DNA of 64,000 bases from an uncultured Lachnospiraceae bacterium (GTDB lineage: Bacteria > Bacillota > Clostridia > Lachnospirales > Lachnospiraceae). Positions 18,797 through 27,252 of this stretch are shown piece after piece. The number at the start of each line of letters is the position of its first letter. Position 1 is the first letter of the stretch. The translations under genes and the position numbers were made by a program. Location: positions 62,001-126,000 of the forward strand of contig CAKRHP010000001.1 of the NCBI GenBank assembly GCA_934339135.1, in the 5' to 3' direction. The notes beneath the pieces were generated by a model. It was not told where the DNA came from. It made no database searches and worked only from the letters and a program-made list of their open reading frames with translations.

Positions 18797-18904
18797 TTTC
18801 CTCACTCCTCGTATTTTGAAATAATAATGACAAATTCTGATTATGTTTAATAGTACCATAAATCAGAATTCATCATTACTTATTACTTCACAATTAACAA
18901 ATTA

Positions 18905-19309
18905 CTATCTATACATTTTGTCTACCGAAATTCCCCTTCCTGCTCCGTGTACTTCACATTGGACAAATGTACCCGATACATCTTTAGTATAACTACATGA
19001 AGAATACCCCTGAACAGTATGAGAATCAGACACCGTCTTTGTATAATTCCTACCTGATGACTTATAAGTGTATTTTATTGACGTATTGCTACCATTACTA
19101 TAATAACACTCTAGGTAAATATTAAATCCCATATTTTTATTCCATGATTGGTACCAGCATCTCCCAAATGAATTTTGATATTCTGGATCTCTATAAAATT
19201 TTCCCCAAGGTGAGCTATATGGAACTTCCGCACTAACTGTATCCGATAAACTGCAGACACTAATCAAAAAGACAAGCATTCCTGCAATTATTTTTTTCTT
19301 ATATTTCAT
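18905..19309 (-). CDS. Small secreted protein with four cysteines, module B
   Basis: Unrecognised protein of 134 residues. It has a Sec signal peptide (KYKKK, a hydrophobic stretch, cut near VSA-E). The mature part of about 107 residues is rich in Ser, Tyr, Asn and Thr, and carries four cysteines (51, 68, 105 and 118, counted from the chosen start) that could form two disulfides. ATG at 19309 is preferred over the ATG two codons earlier because AAAGGAGG lies six bases before it but abuts the earlier one. It shares size, export signal, cysteine number and gene position with the module A protein, though their sequences differ. Bacteriocin-like, signal or surface roles are possible. Confidence 0.65.
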   Translation of the reverse strand: MKYKKKIIAGMLVFLISVCSLSDTVSAEVPYSSPWGKFYRDPEYQNSFGRCWYQSWNKNMGFNIYLECYYSNGSNTSIKYTYKSSGRNYTKTVSDSHTVQGYSSCSYTKDVSGTFVQCEVHGAGRGISVDKMYR

Positions 19310-19350
19310 ATGCATCCTCCTTTGCTATGTATTATAATTATCTTTTTAAA

Positions 19351-19407
19351 TCACTTTCCTCCAAACAATTTTTTTAACCAATAGTAAAAATCATTAATAT
19401 CTCTCAC
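19351..19407 (-). CDS. Candidate 18-residue leaderless peptide, module B
   Basis: A GTG-started frame reads MRDINDFYYWLKKLFGGK and stops at 19351. It is preceded by a very strong ribosome site, GAGGAGG, six bases before GTG, that has no other gene to serve. The peptide is short, amphipathic and net positive with a Gly-Gly-Lys end, and has no export signal. It is the first frame after the LytTR-type promoter and lies next to a peptide-sensing-type kinase gene. Plausible roles are a pheromone, a small cytolytic peptide like phenol-soluble modulins, or a leader peptide. Translation is inferred, not shown. Confidence 0.45.
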   Translation of the reverse strand: MRDINDFYYWLKKLFGGK

Positions 19408-19449
19408 AACCTCCCTCCTCTCATTATTTACCGGTAAACTTTTTCTTTT

Positions 19450-19477
19450 ATTATACTACCGTATCGACAATTAACAA
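19450..19477 (-). promoter_or_regulatory. Promoter of the module B effector operon
   Basis: On the minus strand TTGTTA (19477-19472), 16 bases, then a perfect TATAAT (19455-19450). It lies between the two-component genes and the peptide/secreted-protein genes, so these form a separately controlled operon. Confidence 0.65.
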
Positions 19478-19483
19478 CCTAAT

Positions 19484-19515
19484 TGTTTCAAACGTTGCTT
19501 TTTTGTTCCAAATGT
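19484..19515 (-). promoter_or_regulatory. Putative LytTR-binding direct repeat
   Basis: Two direct repeats of 12 bases, ACATTTGGAACA (19515-19504) and ACGTTTGAAACA (19495-19484), match at 10 of 12 positions. Their starts are 20 bases apart, about two helical turns, and the second ends six bases upstream of the -35 box. AgrA- and ComE-type regulators bind such paired repeats next to the -35 of the promoters they activate. The regulator at 20790-21479 is the obvious candidate. Confidence 0.6.
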
Positions 19516-19536
19516 CATATTTAAATGCAGAACATA

Positions 19537-20790
19537 TCAAATATCGATTTCTACTGTAAACATATGATCTTTATATGTAAAATCAATTTTTCCATTATAA
19601 TTCTCCACCACACTTTTCATATTTTGAATTCCATAATGACCACTTGCTTTGTTCTTGACCCGTGCAAGTGCATCTTCTTTCGCTGTGTTGGATATGTTTA
19701 CAAATATGTCTTCATGATAATGTTTAATTTCCATTACAAAATATTTTTCCCCTCGTATTGATTTCAACGTATTTTGTGCATTTTCAATTGCATTTGCAAA
19801 CAATACACAAATATCTTTGTCTGTCATTTTGATATTTTGAGGAAAATATCCTTTTATTTCATAATGAAATTGTAAATCCTCTCTCATTCCTTCAATCATA
19901 TAATCAACAAAACAATTTACTATTTCATTTCCAGTATCTACTATTTTATTATTTTGAATACATTGGGTAATATCGTAAATGTAATTTTGAATGGAAGTAA
20001 TATCCTGCTTTTCACAAAACGCATTTATAATTCTAATATGCTTTTGTAAATCATGATGAAATGCTTTAATATTTTCATTTTTTTGAATAATCTGTTCATA
20101 ATATCTGTTTTTTCTGTCATATAGCAACATGTCTATTTTCTGTTCATATTCCATCTGTTTTTTTGAATACACCATATATACAAGCACTATGCATCCTGTT
20201 ACTACACAAAACAAACATATCATTTCCCCAAACATAGCAATTTTTCTCACACGATCCGATATATCATCTAACAGACCAAATTGAACACATGCAGCCATAA
20301 TTGCCATTCCAAAAACAAGCATCAGTAATGCGATAAACATTTTTACCGACATGTCCGAAAATATTTTATTAATGATTCTTCTTTTGTATCGTAAAAAACA
20401 GGCCAAAACAAACCACACACATGCTCCAATGAGATTGCAAATCAGCTTTTCCACCACAATATTGCTACTGGATATTAGAACATTTATATAAACACTCCAT
20501 ATAAGCATATCCAAAAAATCAATTACAAAATAAGAGAGCATTGCAGCACGGAATTTATTTTTCCTTGTATTGTCAAAAAAAAATTCTGTAAAAATAAAGA
20601 TCCAGGCTGTTTTAAAAAAAATAGGATCCCAGTGATTATAATTAACAAGTGGAATCCCCAATAATAAATATAAAAAAACAATATACTTTATCTTTGTTTT
20701 TTTGACCTGATATCCAAGAATCCCATATAAAACAAAAAAATATTTAATAGTTTCAATGCTGCTCCATACAATCCATTCATCCAAAGACAT
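19537..20790 (-). CDS. GHKL sensor histidine kinase of the AgrC/ComD type, module B
   Basis: Membrane sensor kinase of 417 residues. About six or seven membrane segments fill residues 10-210. A coiled linker and the phosphoacceptor box AFHHDLQKH (His246) follow, then the N box region ICVLFANAIENAQ and the short GHKL ATPase domain ending with GHYGIQNMKSVVENYNG. This is the architecture of peptide-pheromone receptors such as AgrC, ComD and BlpH. The start codon overlaps the stop of the LytTR regulator by one base, so they form a two-component pair. The ligand is unknown; the nearby 18-mer or a secreted-protein fragment are candidates. Confidence 0.9.
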   Translation of the reverse strand: MSLDEWIVWSSIETIKYFFVLYGILGYQVKKTKIKYIVFLYLLLGIPLVNYNHWDPIFFKTAWIFIFTEFFFDNTRKNKFRAAMLSYFVIDFLDMLIWSVYINVLISSSNIVVEKLICNLIGACVWFVLACFLRYKRRIINKIFSDMSVKMFIALLMLVFGMAIMAACVQFGLLDDISDRVRKIAMFGEMICLFCVVTGCIVLVYMVYSKKQMEYEQKIDMLLYDRKNRYYEQIIQKNENIKAFHHDLQKHIRIINAFCEKQDITSIQNYIYDITQCIQNNKIVDTGNEIVNCFVDYMIEGMREDLQFHYEIKGYFPQNIKMTDKDICVLFANAIENAQNTLKSIRGEKYFVMEIKHYHEDIFVNISNTAKEDALARVKNKASGHYGIQNMKSVVENYNGKIDFTYKDHMFTVEIDI

Positions 20791-21479
20791 TAGTAATACC
20801 TCGCATTTTTCTCACAAAATAACCTGTATTTTTCTTTAACTTCCTTACGATTTCTTATCGAAACCGGAATCTTTTCTCCTGCAATATAAACATACGCTTC
20901 GCTAATTCCGTCGATCATCATTGCATTTACAAGATATGATCTGTGAATTCTGATAAAACCAACGTAATCCAGTTCATTTTCTAATTTACTTATGGGTTTT
21001 CTCAATATCGTCTGTGTTCCATCTGTTAAATGGATACAACTGTATATTCTCTCTGAATGAATATATAATATTTTACGACTATCCCACTTCTCATCCAATA
21101 TAATATATTGATTCATCAAAAAAAATACCGACGATAAAACCTCCGGTAATTGCACATACAAATTATTTTTATTAACAAAGCCAAAAACATTGATACCAAA
21201 AGCAGACGTAATCATTTCACCATGATTAGATACAAAAATTATAAAAATATTTATCCCTCTGTTTTGTAATTTATTTTTCAATTCCACCCCTGACATGTCC
21301 TGCATTTCTATATCCAGAATTAATATATCTTCTTTTTTATTGTCTAATAAAAAATCCTTTGCTGTAGAATATTCATAAATACATATTTTTTCTGACCGCT
21401 CCTTAGCAATATGAATACATATATCCCGTATTTCAGATCGATCAAGTTCCTCATCATCACATATTCCTATTTTTATCAT
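20790..21479 (-). CDS. LytTR-family response regulator, module B
   Basis: DNA-binding response regulator of 229 residues: a receiver domain (about 1-120, with acidic D8 D9 and the phosphoacceptor Asp56 in ILILDIEMQ) and a LytTR domain (about 130-225, with IRIHRSYLVNAMMID and the C-terminal KYRLFCEKNARYY). This is a standard AgrA/ComE-like partner of the kinase whose gene overlaps its stop codon. AAGGGG lies upstream of the ATG. Its probable target is the direct repeat at 19484-19515. Unlike the regulator of module A, it keeps the phosphorylatable Asp. Confidence 0.93.
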   Translation of the reverse strand: MIKIGICDDEELDRSEIRDICIHIAKERSEKICIYEYSTAKDFLLDNKKEDILILDIEMQDMSGVELKNKLQNRGINIFIIFVSNHGEMITSAFGINVFGFVNKNNLYVQLPEVLSSVFFLMNQYIILDEKWDSRKILYIHSERIYSCIHLTDGTQTILRKPISKLENELDYVGFIRIHRSYLVNAMMIDGISEAYVYIAGEKIPVSIRNRKEVKEKYRLFCEKNARYY

Positions 21480-21535
21480 ACCGTATCACCCCTTTATAAA
21501 ACAATTCCCTATTTTTATAAAAACATACCTTCCCA

Positions 21536-21564
21536 AGTATATCATTTCTTCTATTTCTCTGCAA
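21536..21564 (-). promoter_or_regulatory. Promoter of the LytTR/GHKL two-component genes
   Basis: On the minus strand TTGCAG (21564-21559), 17 bases, TATACT (21541-21536), about 55 bases before the regulator start. No LytTR-like direct repeat is seen upstream, so there is no sign that the sensor genes are autoregulated. Confidence 0.55.
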
Positions 21565-21593
21565 GTTTTCACCTCCATTCATCTCCCCCTGAT

Positions 21594-22139
21594 CTACCCC
21601 ATTCCCCGGCACAGCCACACACTTGCCGCCATCCCCGCAAAGGTAGCGATCAGCGCCCCGGTTAATGTCCAGTTCATCTTTGTTACCGGAGAATGTTTCT
21701 TATCCCCGGTTGCAATAAAATACACCGAGATCGTATAAAAGATCGTCTCCGAGCAGCACATCAAAATAGAAGCCAGAAATCCCTCATGGGAATCCGTTCC
21801 AAATTCCTTGTAAATATCAAGAAGCAGACCGGTGGCCGCAGAGGAGGATACCATTTTGATCAGGGAAAGTGGAACAAGAACAGCCGGAAAATCTATTTTT
21901 TCCGCCATAGGGGCAATCCATGTCGAAAATGTTTCCAGTAAACCGGAGGCTCTGAGAATTCCAATCGCCATCATCAGACCGATAAGCGTGGGCAGTACCT
22001 TTAATACCACCCGGAAGCCATCCTCTGCCCCCTTGACAAAAGCGCCAAAAATATCCGTATGACTGCATAGACCATATCCCACAATATAAAAGATTACAAT
22101 AGGTATCATAAAGTTCGATAAATATAATAGAAACTGCAT
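21594..22139 (-). CDS. spmB: Spore maturation protein B-like membrane protein
   Basis: SpmB-type nucleoside-recognition-domain membrane protein of 181 residues, involved in spore core dehydration in Bacillus. It has about four to five hydrophobic segments, the FVKGAEDGFRVVLKVLPTLIGLMMAIG stretch typical of SpmB, and the PLSLIKMVSSSAATGLLLD gate motif. ATG at 22139 is preferred, with GGGGT upstream; the frame runs 23 codons further without support. SpmA, usually encoded just upstream, is absent: a divergent regulator gene lies there instead. Confidence 0.85.
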   Translation of the reverse strand: MQFLLYLSNFMIPIVIFYIVGYGLCSHTDIFGAFVKGAEDGFRVVLKVLPTLIGLMMAIGILRASGLLETFSTWIAPMAEKIDFPAVLVPLSLIKMVSSSAATGLLLDIYKEFGTDSHEGFLASILMCCSETIFYTISVYFIATGDKKHSPVTKMNWTLTGALIATFAGMAASVWLCRGMG

Positions 22140-22157
22140 GAAAAAACTACCCCTTTC

Positions 22158-22186
22158 TTGCAAATCCTGAAACGAATGTATATAAT
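22158..22186 (+). promoter_or_regulatory. Promoter of the AraC-type response regulator gene
   Basis: TTGCAA (22158-22163), 17 bases, perfect TATAAT (22181-22186). The transcript would have a leader of about 130 bases that contains the dyad listed next. Confidence 0.65.
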
Positions 22187-22217
22187 AACAGTAAGTAGTG
22201 TTAAACATCCTATGTTG

Positions 22218-22241
22218 CAGAGTTTCGTATACGGAACTCTG
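22218..22241 (+). repeat. 24-base dyad in the response-regulator leader
   Basis: A near-perfect palindrome with arms CAGAGTTTCGTA and TACGGAACTCTG (one G-T pair). It lies about 32 bases after the -10 box. It could be an operator or a 5' mRNA hairpin. Confidence 0.5.
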
Positions 22242-22325
22242 TCTTGTTGTAAATATATTCTGTCAGGAAGTCTTTCATTCACGAATTCTCCTATGACACA
22301 GAATCAGAAAGGTTTGGTAAATTAC

Positions 22326-23900
22326 ATGAATACCGTTTTTTTTGCGGATGACGAACTAATTATACGTCAGGGGTTAAAATGTATTATTGATTGGGAATCT
22401 CTGGGATTTTCAATTATTGGCGAAGCATCCAACGGCATTGATGCATTAGATTATATTGTCCGGGAGCAGCCGGATCTGGTACTGATGGACATCCGTATGC
22501 CCGGACTTCTTGGGGTAGATGTCGTGAAAAATGCCAGGGATAAGGGATTCGAGGGACACTTCATTATTCTCAGCGGATTTACCGACTTCAAATATGCACA
22601 GGCTGCCATACGATACGGAGTAGATTTCTATCTCACAAAACCCATTGACGAGGACGAGCTTTTGGAGGCTGTGCAGGCATTAAAAGCTACGATCGAGGAG
22701 CAGAGTCGTCAATCCGGCACCTGGCAGCACTATCGCCAAAAGGCTCACGGTATGATCCTGCTAGATATCCTGACCGGAAAGGCAGAACTCGATCAGATCA
22801 ATGTGGAAGATCTTCACCTGGATGCCGATGAATATCAGGTCGTCATTTATGAGAAATACAGTCACAACGCGACACAGATGTCTTATCGTTTTGCAGATCT
22901 TTTAAAAGTTACAAATGAAATGAATAGTTCCTATGAACAGATCACTATTGATGACAATGAGATCCTGTTATTAAAGGGAGAGTTTACTCTTCATAAATTC
23001 CAGCAGTTTCTGGATCATTATGAACGGGAACAAAAACCTCAGAAAGATTCTCCACTGGACTCTCTTTTTATCACATACGGCAGACCGGTCAAGAATCTCT
23101 GCGAGGTTCATACCTCCTACCAGGAAGCACTCCGTCTGTTGCAGCGCCGCTTCTTCTGTGAGCACCGTCAGCACACCATCGGTTATGACCAGCTTCCCAA
23201 GCAAGATGAAGAAAACCGCTTTGAATTAACACCGGAAGTGCTTCAGTTTTACTGCGAAACACTGATTGGTTACATTCAGGCTGCCAAACGCAATCAGATG
23301 GCAGAAATGCTCCATGATCTGGAGACAAAACTGTACTCCTGTGATGAAGATATTCCACGGATCAAACTGTTTTTGACTGACCTGTATCTTTCCATTAAGG
23401 AGAAAATTTTTCATCTGTACCACAATGCGGACATATCTTTTCCAAGCAATGCCGAGATTATCGAATTCATCAATGAAAAATATTATTTGTATGAAATTGT
23501 TCTTTACTTTACGGAACAATTTGAAATGATCATCCGCGCCATTGGAAACCCATCCAGTGAAAGTGTTATGGATGATATTATTCACTATATCGAACACAAC
23601 TATATGGACAATATCAAGCTGGAAAATATTGCGCCTCTTTTTGGATATAACAGCTCTTATCTGGGCAAGATTTTTACCAAAAAGGTAGGACAGGGGTTTA
23701 ATGTTTTTGTGGACAAGATCCGTATCGATCACTCCAAGGAACTTTTAGTCAACAGTTCCCTGAAGGTATATGAAATTGCAGAAAAAGTCGGCTACCGGAA
23801 CGTAGATTATTTCCATACCAAATTCAAAAAATATGTCAATCAAAGTCCGGCTGAATACCGCAAAAAGATGAAAAAATCCGACCTGTCAAACGAAGAGTAA
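22326..23900 (+). CDS. YesN/AraC-family response regulator
   Basis: Transcription regulator of 524 residues from ATG at 22326. An N-terminal receiver domain has D8 D9 and phosphoacceptor Asp55 in LVLMDIRMPG. A long middle region (about 130-420) of the YesN type follows. The C-terminal AraC DNA-binding domain has two helix-turn-helix units, YNSSYLGKIFTKKVG and IAEKVGYRNVDYFHTKFKKY, ending in the AraC hallmark SPAEYRK. Such regulators usually control carbohydrate transport with a YesM kinase, but no kinase or transporter is adjacent here. The ribosome site is weak (AAAGG about 13 bases away), so the start is less certain. It ends at a strong terminator. Confidence 0.9.
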   Translation: MNTVFFADDELIIRQGLKCIIDWESLGFSIIGEASNGIDALDYIVREQPDLVLMDIRMPGLLGVDVVKNARDKGFEGHFIILSGFTDFKYAQAAIRYGVDFYLTKPIDEDELLEAVQALKATIEEQSRQSGTWQHYRQKAHGMILLDILTGKAELDQINVEDLHLDADEYQVVIYEKYSHNATQMSYRFADLLKVTNEMNSSYEQITIDDNEILLLKGEFTLHKFQQFLDHYEREQKPQKDSPLDSLFITYGRPVKNLCEVHTSYQEALRLLQRRFFCEHRQHTIGYDQLPKQDEENRFELTPEVLQFYCETLIGYIQAAKRNQMAEMLHDLETKLYSCDEDIPRIKLFLTDLYLSIKEKIFHLYHNADISFPSNAEIIEFINEKYYLYEIVLYFTEQFEMIIRAIGNPSSESVMDDIIHYIEHNYMDNIKLENIAPLFGYNSSYLGKIFTKKVGQGFNVFVDKIRIDHSKELLVNSSLKVYEIAEKVGYRNVDYFHTKFKKYVNQSPAEYRKKMKKSDLSNEE

Positions 23901-23913
23901 TACCGGGCAGACG

Positions 23914-23946
23914 AAAAGCCATGATCATATTCGGATCATGGCTTTT
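23914..23946 (+). terminator. Intrinsic terminator after the AraC-type response regulator
   Basis: Perfect 13-bp arms (23914-23926 and 23934-23946) with a 7-base loop; the right arm ends in TTTT followed by ATAT. It could also serve the converging CarD-like gene. Confidence 0.88.
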
Positions 23947-23980
23947 ATATATGTCGTATATTTATTTTATACTTTTCAAT

Positions 23981-24481
23981 CTATTTTCCAATTTTATCAG
24001 AAATATAATCTCCAACCTGACTAATATCCATCTCCAGTGCATAGGCCAACTCTTCATATAATAGCTCCTCTGCCTGGTGGAAATAACGTTCATCCACAGC
24101 GGCTACTTTTTTTCCGCTTTCGATACGCTCTTTTTTGTGAAGATAGATCGTTTTAATAATGCGGACAAGCTCCCGACAGTCCCCGCTGCGAACTGCTTCC
24201 TTATACTGATCTTCTCTCTCCTTTTCATTTGTGATCCAGATGGTTTCCAAAGAAGGAATCTCCTCCACGAGCTTCTTCGCTTCCTCCTTATTCAATACCA
24301 GCCGCATTGGCAGCTTCACATGATCCACCGGCACATATATCATGGAGTCCTTCTGGTATACCGGCCGAAGCGTATAATATTTTTGTTTACGATCCGCTAC
24401 CGACATGGACAACCTTCCTACTGCAACCACTTCGCACACACCATGTGTTCCATATACTACACTGTCATTTATCTGATACAT
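23981..24481 (-). CDS. CarD-like transcriptional regulator
   Basis: A 166-residue protein with the CarD/TRCF RNA-polymerase-interaction fold at the N-terminus (INDSVVYGTHGVCEVVAVG, YYTLRPVY, YVPVDHVKLPMR) and a helical C-terminal domain (about 75-160) ending in EELAYALEMDISQVGDYI. CarD family proteins bind RNA polymerase beta and influence open-complex formation. ATG at 24481 is chosen with GAGGG seven bases upstream. It is monocistronic, with a hairpin at 24546-24576 upstream of it. Confidence 0.9.
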   Translation of the reverse strand: MYQINDSVVYGTHGVCEVVAVGRLSMSVADRKQKYYTLRPVYQKDSMIYVPVDHVKLPMRLVLNKEEAKKLVEEIPSLETIWITNEKEREDQYKEAVRSGDCRELVRIIKTIYLHKKERIESGKKVAAVDERYFHQAEELLYEELAYALEMDISQVGDYISDKIGK

Positions 24482-24545
24482 AATTTCCCTCTTTTCATGT
24501 GATAGATTCCATTTCATATAGATACTTACATTTGACCATAGATAA

Positions 24546-24576
24546 ACCGGAAGCCCCTGTAGACAAGGCTTCCGGT
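24546..24576 (-). terminator. Hairpin upstream of the CarD-like gene
   Basis: Perfect 10-bp arms (24546-24555 and 24567-24576) followed on the minus strand by TTTATCT. It may end transcription coming from upstream or act in the leader of the CarD-like gene. Confidence 0.55.
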
Positions 24577-24689
24577 GTCTGATACCGTTTCATGTTCTTT
24601 TGTAATCATACCACATTTTGAGTATTTTTGTAAGTCATAAATTTAAAAGAATTATTGTATCCTGTTAAATGATTCTTTTCCCGATATTT

Positions 24690-24930
24690 CTGTCACTGTT
24701 TCAGGGCTTCTTCCACCTCACTACGGCAAGGGATCGAAGGCACTGCTCTCTCTCTGGTTACCGTAATAGAAGAAGCCAGGCATCCAGAAACGGCTGTCCG
24801 TCCGCTCTTACTTGTTCCGCCAAGAGCAACTGTCGCAATGGCATCCAGCACATCGCTTTCCCCGGGAGTCAAGCGATGTGCGCCGCAAGGCGCACATAAA
24901 AGGGACAGCCTACGAACAGCTGTCCCTTTT
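24690..24930. other. GC-rich gene-free patch with three consecutive hairpins
   Basis: The stretch 24518-25163 has no supported gene. Within it, 24690-24905 is visibly more GC-rich than its surroundings. Three perfect inverted repeats follow each other: 24849-24858/24871-24880 (10 bp), 24876-24884/24889-24897 (9 bp, GCAA tetraloop) and 24898-24909/24919-24930 (12 bp, ending in TTTT on the plus strand). The first two share bases and exclude each other. A frame of about 65 codons is open on the minus strand without start or ribosome site. It may be a decayed gene, a mobile palindromic repeat or a small RNA. Confidence 0.45.
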
Positions 24931-25081
24931 GGAGAAGGTATTTTTGTTACTTATGGGGTGTAGCAAAAACTATATAATGTATTGGGGTTTACGATGATTA
25001 GTATAACAGCGGGGTCTGCTAAAGTGTGCATAAACTTACTATCTTTTCCAAAAAGTTTTTGTGCATTTTTGCTTTCCCATC

Positions 25082-25131
25082 AAAAACAGCTATCATTTTC
25101 CATAAAAAATCCGGAAATGATAGCTGTTTTT
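25082..25131 (-). terminator. Intrinsic terminator of the ftsH unit
   Basis: 17-bp perfect arms (25082-25098 and 25115-25131) with A/T runs on both sides, 33 bases after the ftsH stop codon. Confidence 0.9.
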
Positions 25132-25163
25132 TGTGATTTCTATCAAATACGTCGATAAACGCC

Positions 25164-27146
25164 TTATTTGTCAGAACTCTCGGCCTCTTCAGAGGAGGTC
25201 TTTTCCTCGGACACCGCTGTATCTGTATCCTCTGCTTCCTGAGATGTCTTATCCTCTGCTGCCTCCTCAGAAATCGATTCTGCCTCGCTCTCTGCGTGCT
25301 CCTCGTGATCCTTCTCAAAGAGAGCCTCAAACTCTTCTCTGGTAATGCGCTCCCGGTCCATCAGGATCTCTGCCGATGCATGAAGCACATCCATATGCTC
25401 CTCGATAATGGCACGGGCCTTCCGGTAACAGTCCTGAATGATCGCACGGACCTCTTTATCAATGTCTCTGGCGGTTTCCTCGCTATATGTTCTGCTGGTA
25501 TGACCAAAATCGTTTCCAATAAATACTTCATCACTGTCGGCATAATTGATCATGCCGATGGCATCTGAAAATCCGTACTTGGTAACCATGTCTCTGGCGG
25601 TTGCCGTTGCTGATTTGATATCCTGGGAAGCTCCCGTGGTAATATCATCAAAGATCAGTGACTCTGCAATACGGCCGCCGAGACTGACCATAATATCCTG
25701 CAGCATCTTTCCGCGGGTGGTAAAGGTCTCATCCTTATCCGGCAGAGGCATGGTATAACCTGCCGCTCCCTGTCCGGTCGGGATCACAGAAACAATATGC
25801 ACCGGTCCCACATCCGGCAGAACATGGAACAAAATGGCATGACCTGATTCGTGATATGCAGTGATCTTTTTATCCTTCTCGGAAATGATCTTACTCTTCT
25901 TCTCCGTACCGATTCCCACCTTAATAAAGGATCTGTCAATGTCCGCCTGCGTAATACATGGACGTCCCTCTCTGGCACAGGCAATCGCAGACTCATTCAT
26001 AAGATTCTCCAGATCTGCTCCGGTAAATCCTACGGTTGTTCTCGCTACCTTTTCCAGATCCACGTCATCGCTTAACGGTTTGCCTTTGGAGTGAACCTCA
26101 AGGATCTCCTCACGTCCTCTGACATCCGGTCTGCCCACTGCCACACGGCGGTCAAAACGTCCCGGACGAAGGATTGCCGGATCCAGAATATCCACACGGT
26201 TGGTTGCCGCCATCACAATAATTCCTTCGTTGACACCAAAGCCGTCCATCTCTACCAGCATCTGGTTCAACGTCTGCTCACGCTCATCGTGTCCGCCGCC
26301 CAGACCGGTACCTCTCTTACGGGCTACCGCATCGATCTCGTCAATAAATACGATACACGGTGCATTTTTCTTTGCCTCTGCAAACATATCTCGGACACGG
26401 GATGCACCGACACCCACGAACATCTCCACAAAATCAGAACCGGATAAACTAAAGAACGGAACCCCTGCCTCTCCGGCTACTGCCTTGGCAAGAAGTGTCT
26501 TACCGGTTCCCGGAGGTCCCACAAGGATGATACCTTTTGGAATACGTGCACCTCTCTCGGTATACTTCGTAGGATCTGCCAGGAAATCCACGATCTCCTC
26601 CAATTCCTCTTTCTCTTCCTTCAATCCTGCCACATCTTTAAAATGCTTGGCATTTGGATCGTCCGGATCAATTCTCTGGGCACGGCTTTTACCAAAGTTC
26701 ATCATCTTGGCATTGCTGCCACCCTGCCCTGCGGTCTGTGCCGACAGGAACGAGAATAAAAAGAAGATGGCAATGATCCCCAAAAGATACGGTAGAAGTG
26801 TCGTAATGATCCAGGATGGCTTCTGCACGTCCTTCATTACATACTTATCTGCCAGTTTGCTGTCCTTGCTTCGGATCAGCTTCTCTACCTCTGTTACATC
26901 TGATACATAAAAGCTTTGTGCGGAACCGTCTTTCTTACGGACGTCTACCTCTCCGGTAGGCACCTCCTCATTGGGCAGAATTGCCACGGATGTGACATTT
27001 CCATCCTCCAGATCCTGAGTGAAATTGACAATATTATATGTCTTTTGTCCCCCCTGGTCCAAAGTACCCGAAACATAGACGGCAGCCGCAATAATCACCA
27101 GAATCAGCAGATAAAAGCCGATTCCTGTTCTCATCTGTTGCCTCAT
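25164..27146 (-). CDS. ftsH: ATP-dependent zinc metalloprotease FtsH
   Basis: Membrane-bound AAA+ protease that degrades misfolded and regulatory proteins. It has 660 residues. Two membrane segments (about 9-26 and 113-134) flank an extracytoplasmic domain. The AAA module has Walker A GPPGTGKT (210-217), Walker B IVFIDEID and the second region of homology [19 protein letters not shown]. The zinc site HESGH is at 432-436. The C-terminal 50 residues are an unusual Glu/Ser/Asp-rich tail. AAGGAGA precedes the ATG. It follows tilS and hpt, the conserved Firmicutes order. Confidence 0.98.
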   Translation of the reverse strand: MRQQMRTGIGFYLLILVIIAAAVYVSGTLDQGGQKTYNIVNFTQDLEDGNVTSVAILPNEEVPTGEVDVRKKDGSAQSFYVSDVTEVEKLIRSKDSKLADKYVMKDVQKPSWIITTLLPYLLGIIAIFFLFSFLSAQTAGQGGSNAKMMNFGKSRAQRIDPDDPNAKHFKDVAGLKEEKEELEEIVDFLADPTKYTERGARIPKGIILVGPPGTGKTLLAKAVAGEAGVPFFSLSGSDFVEMFVGVGASRVRDMFAEAKKNAPCIVFIDEIDAVARKRGTGLGGGHDEREQTLNQMLVEMDGFGVNEGIIVMAATNRVDILDPAILRPGRFDRRVAVGRPDVRGREEILEVHSKGKPLSDDVDLEKVARTTVGFTGADLENLMNESAIACAREGRPCITQADIDRSFIKVGIGTEKKSKIISEKDKKITAYHESGHAILFHVLPDVGPVHIVSVIPTGQGAAGYTMPLPDKDETFTTRGKMLQDIMVSLGGRIAESLIFDDITTGASQDIKSATATARDMVTKYGFSDAIGMINYADSDEVFIGNDFGHTSRTYSEETARDIDKEVRAIIQDCYRKARAIIEEHMDVLHASAEILMDRERITREEFEALFEKDHEEHAESEAESISEEAAEDKTSQEAEDTDTAVSEEKTSSEEAESSDK

Positions 27147-27252
27147 GAATGTCTCCTTACCTGATATTTATTTCAGAATGAAACAGGACTGCCTGCTTCA
27201 TTGCCTGTGCAGCGTGACTGCTTCCCTCCTGCGAGGGATCCTCTTACGAAGA

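Noticed and set aside
21420..21580. A 41-codon minus-strand frame with GGGGGAG before ATG, upstream of the LytTR regulator
   Set aside because: It overlaps the regulator's promoter and the regulator's own start in another frame, and has neither a signal sequence nor an AgrD-like motif.
24669..24961. Open frames on both strands downstream of ftsH
   Set aside because: Several frames are open at once in a GC-rich patch, none has a ribosome site, and no protein motif is seen; listed only as a structured or decayed patch.
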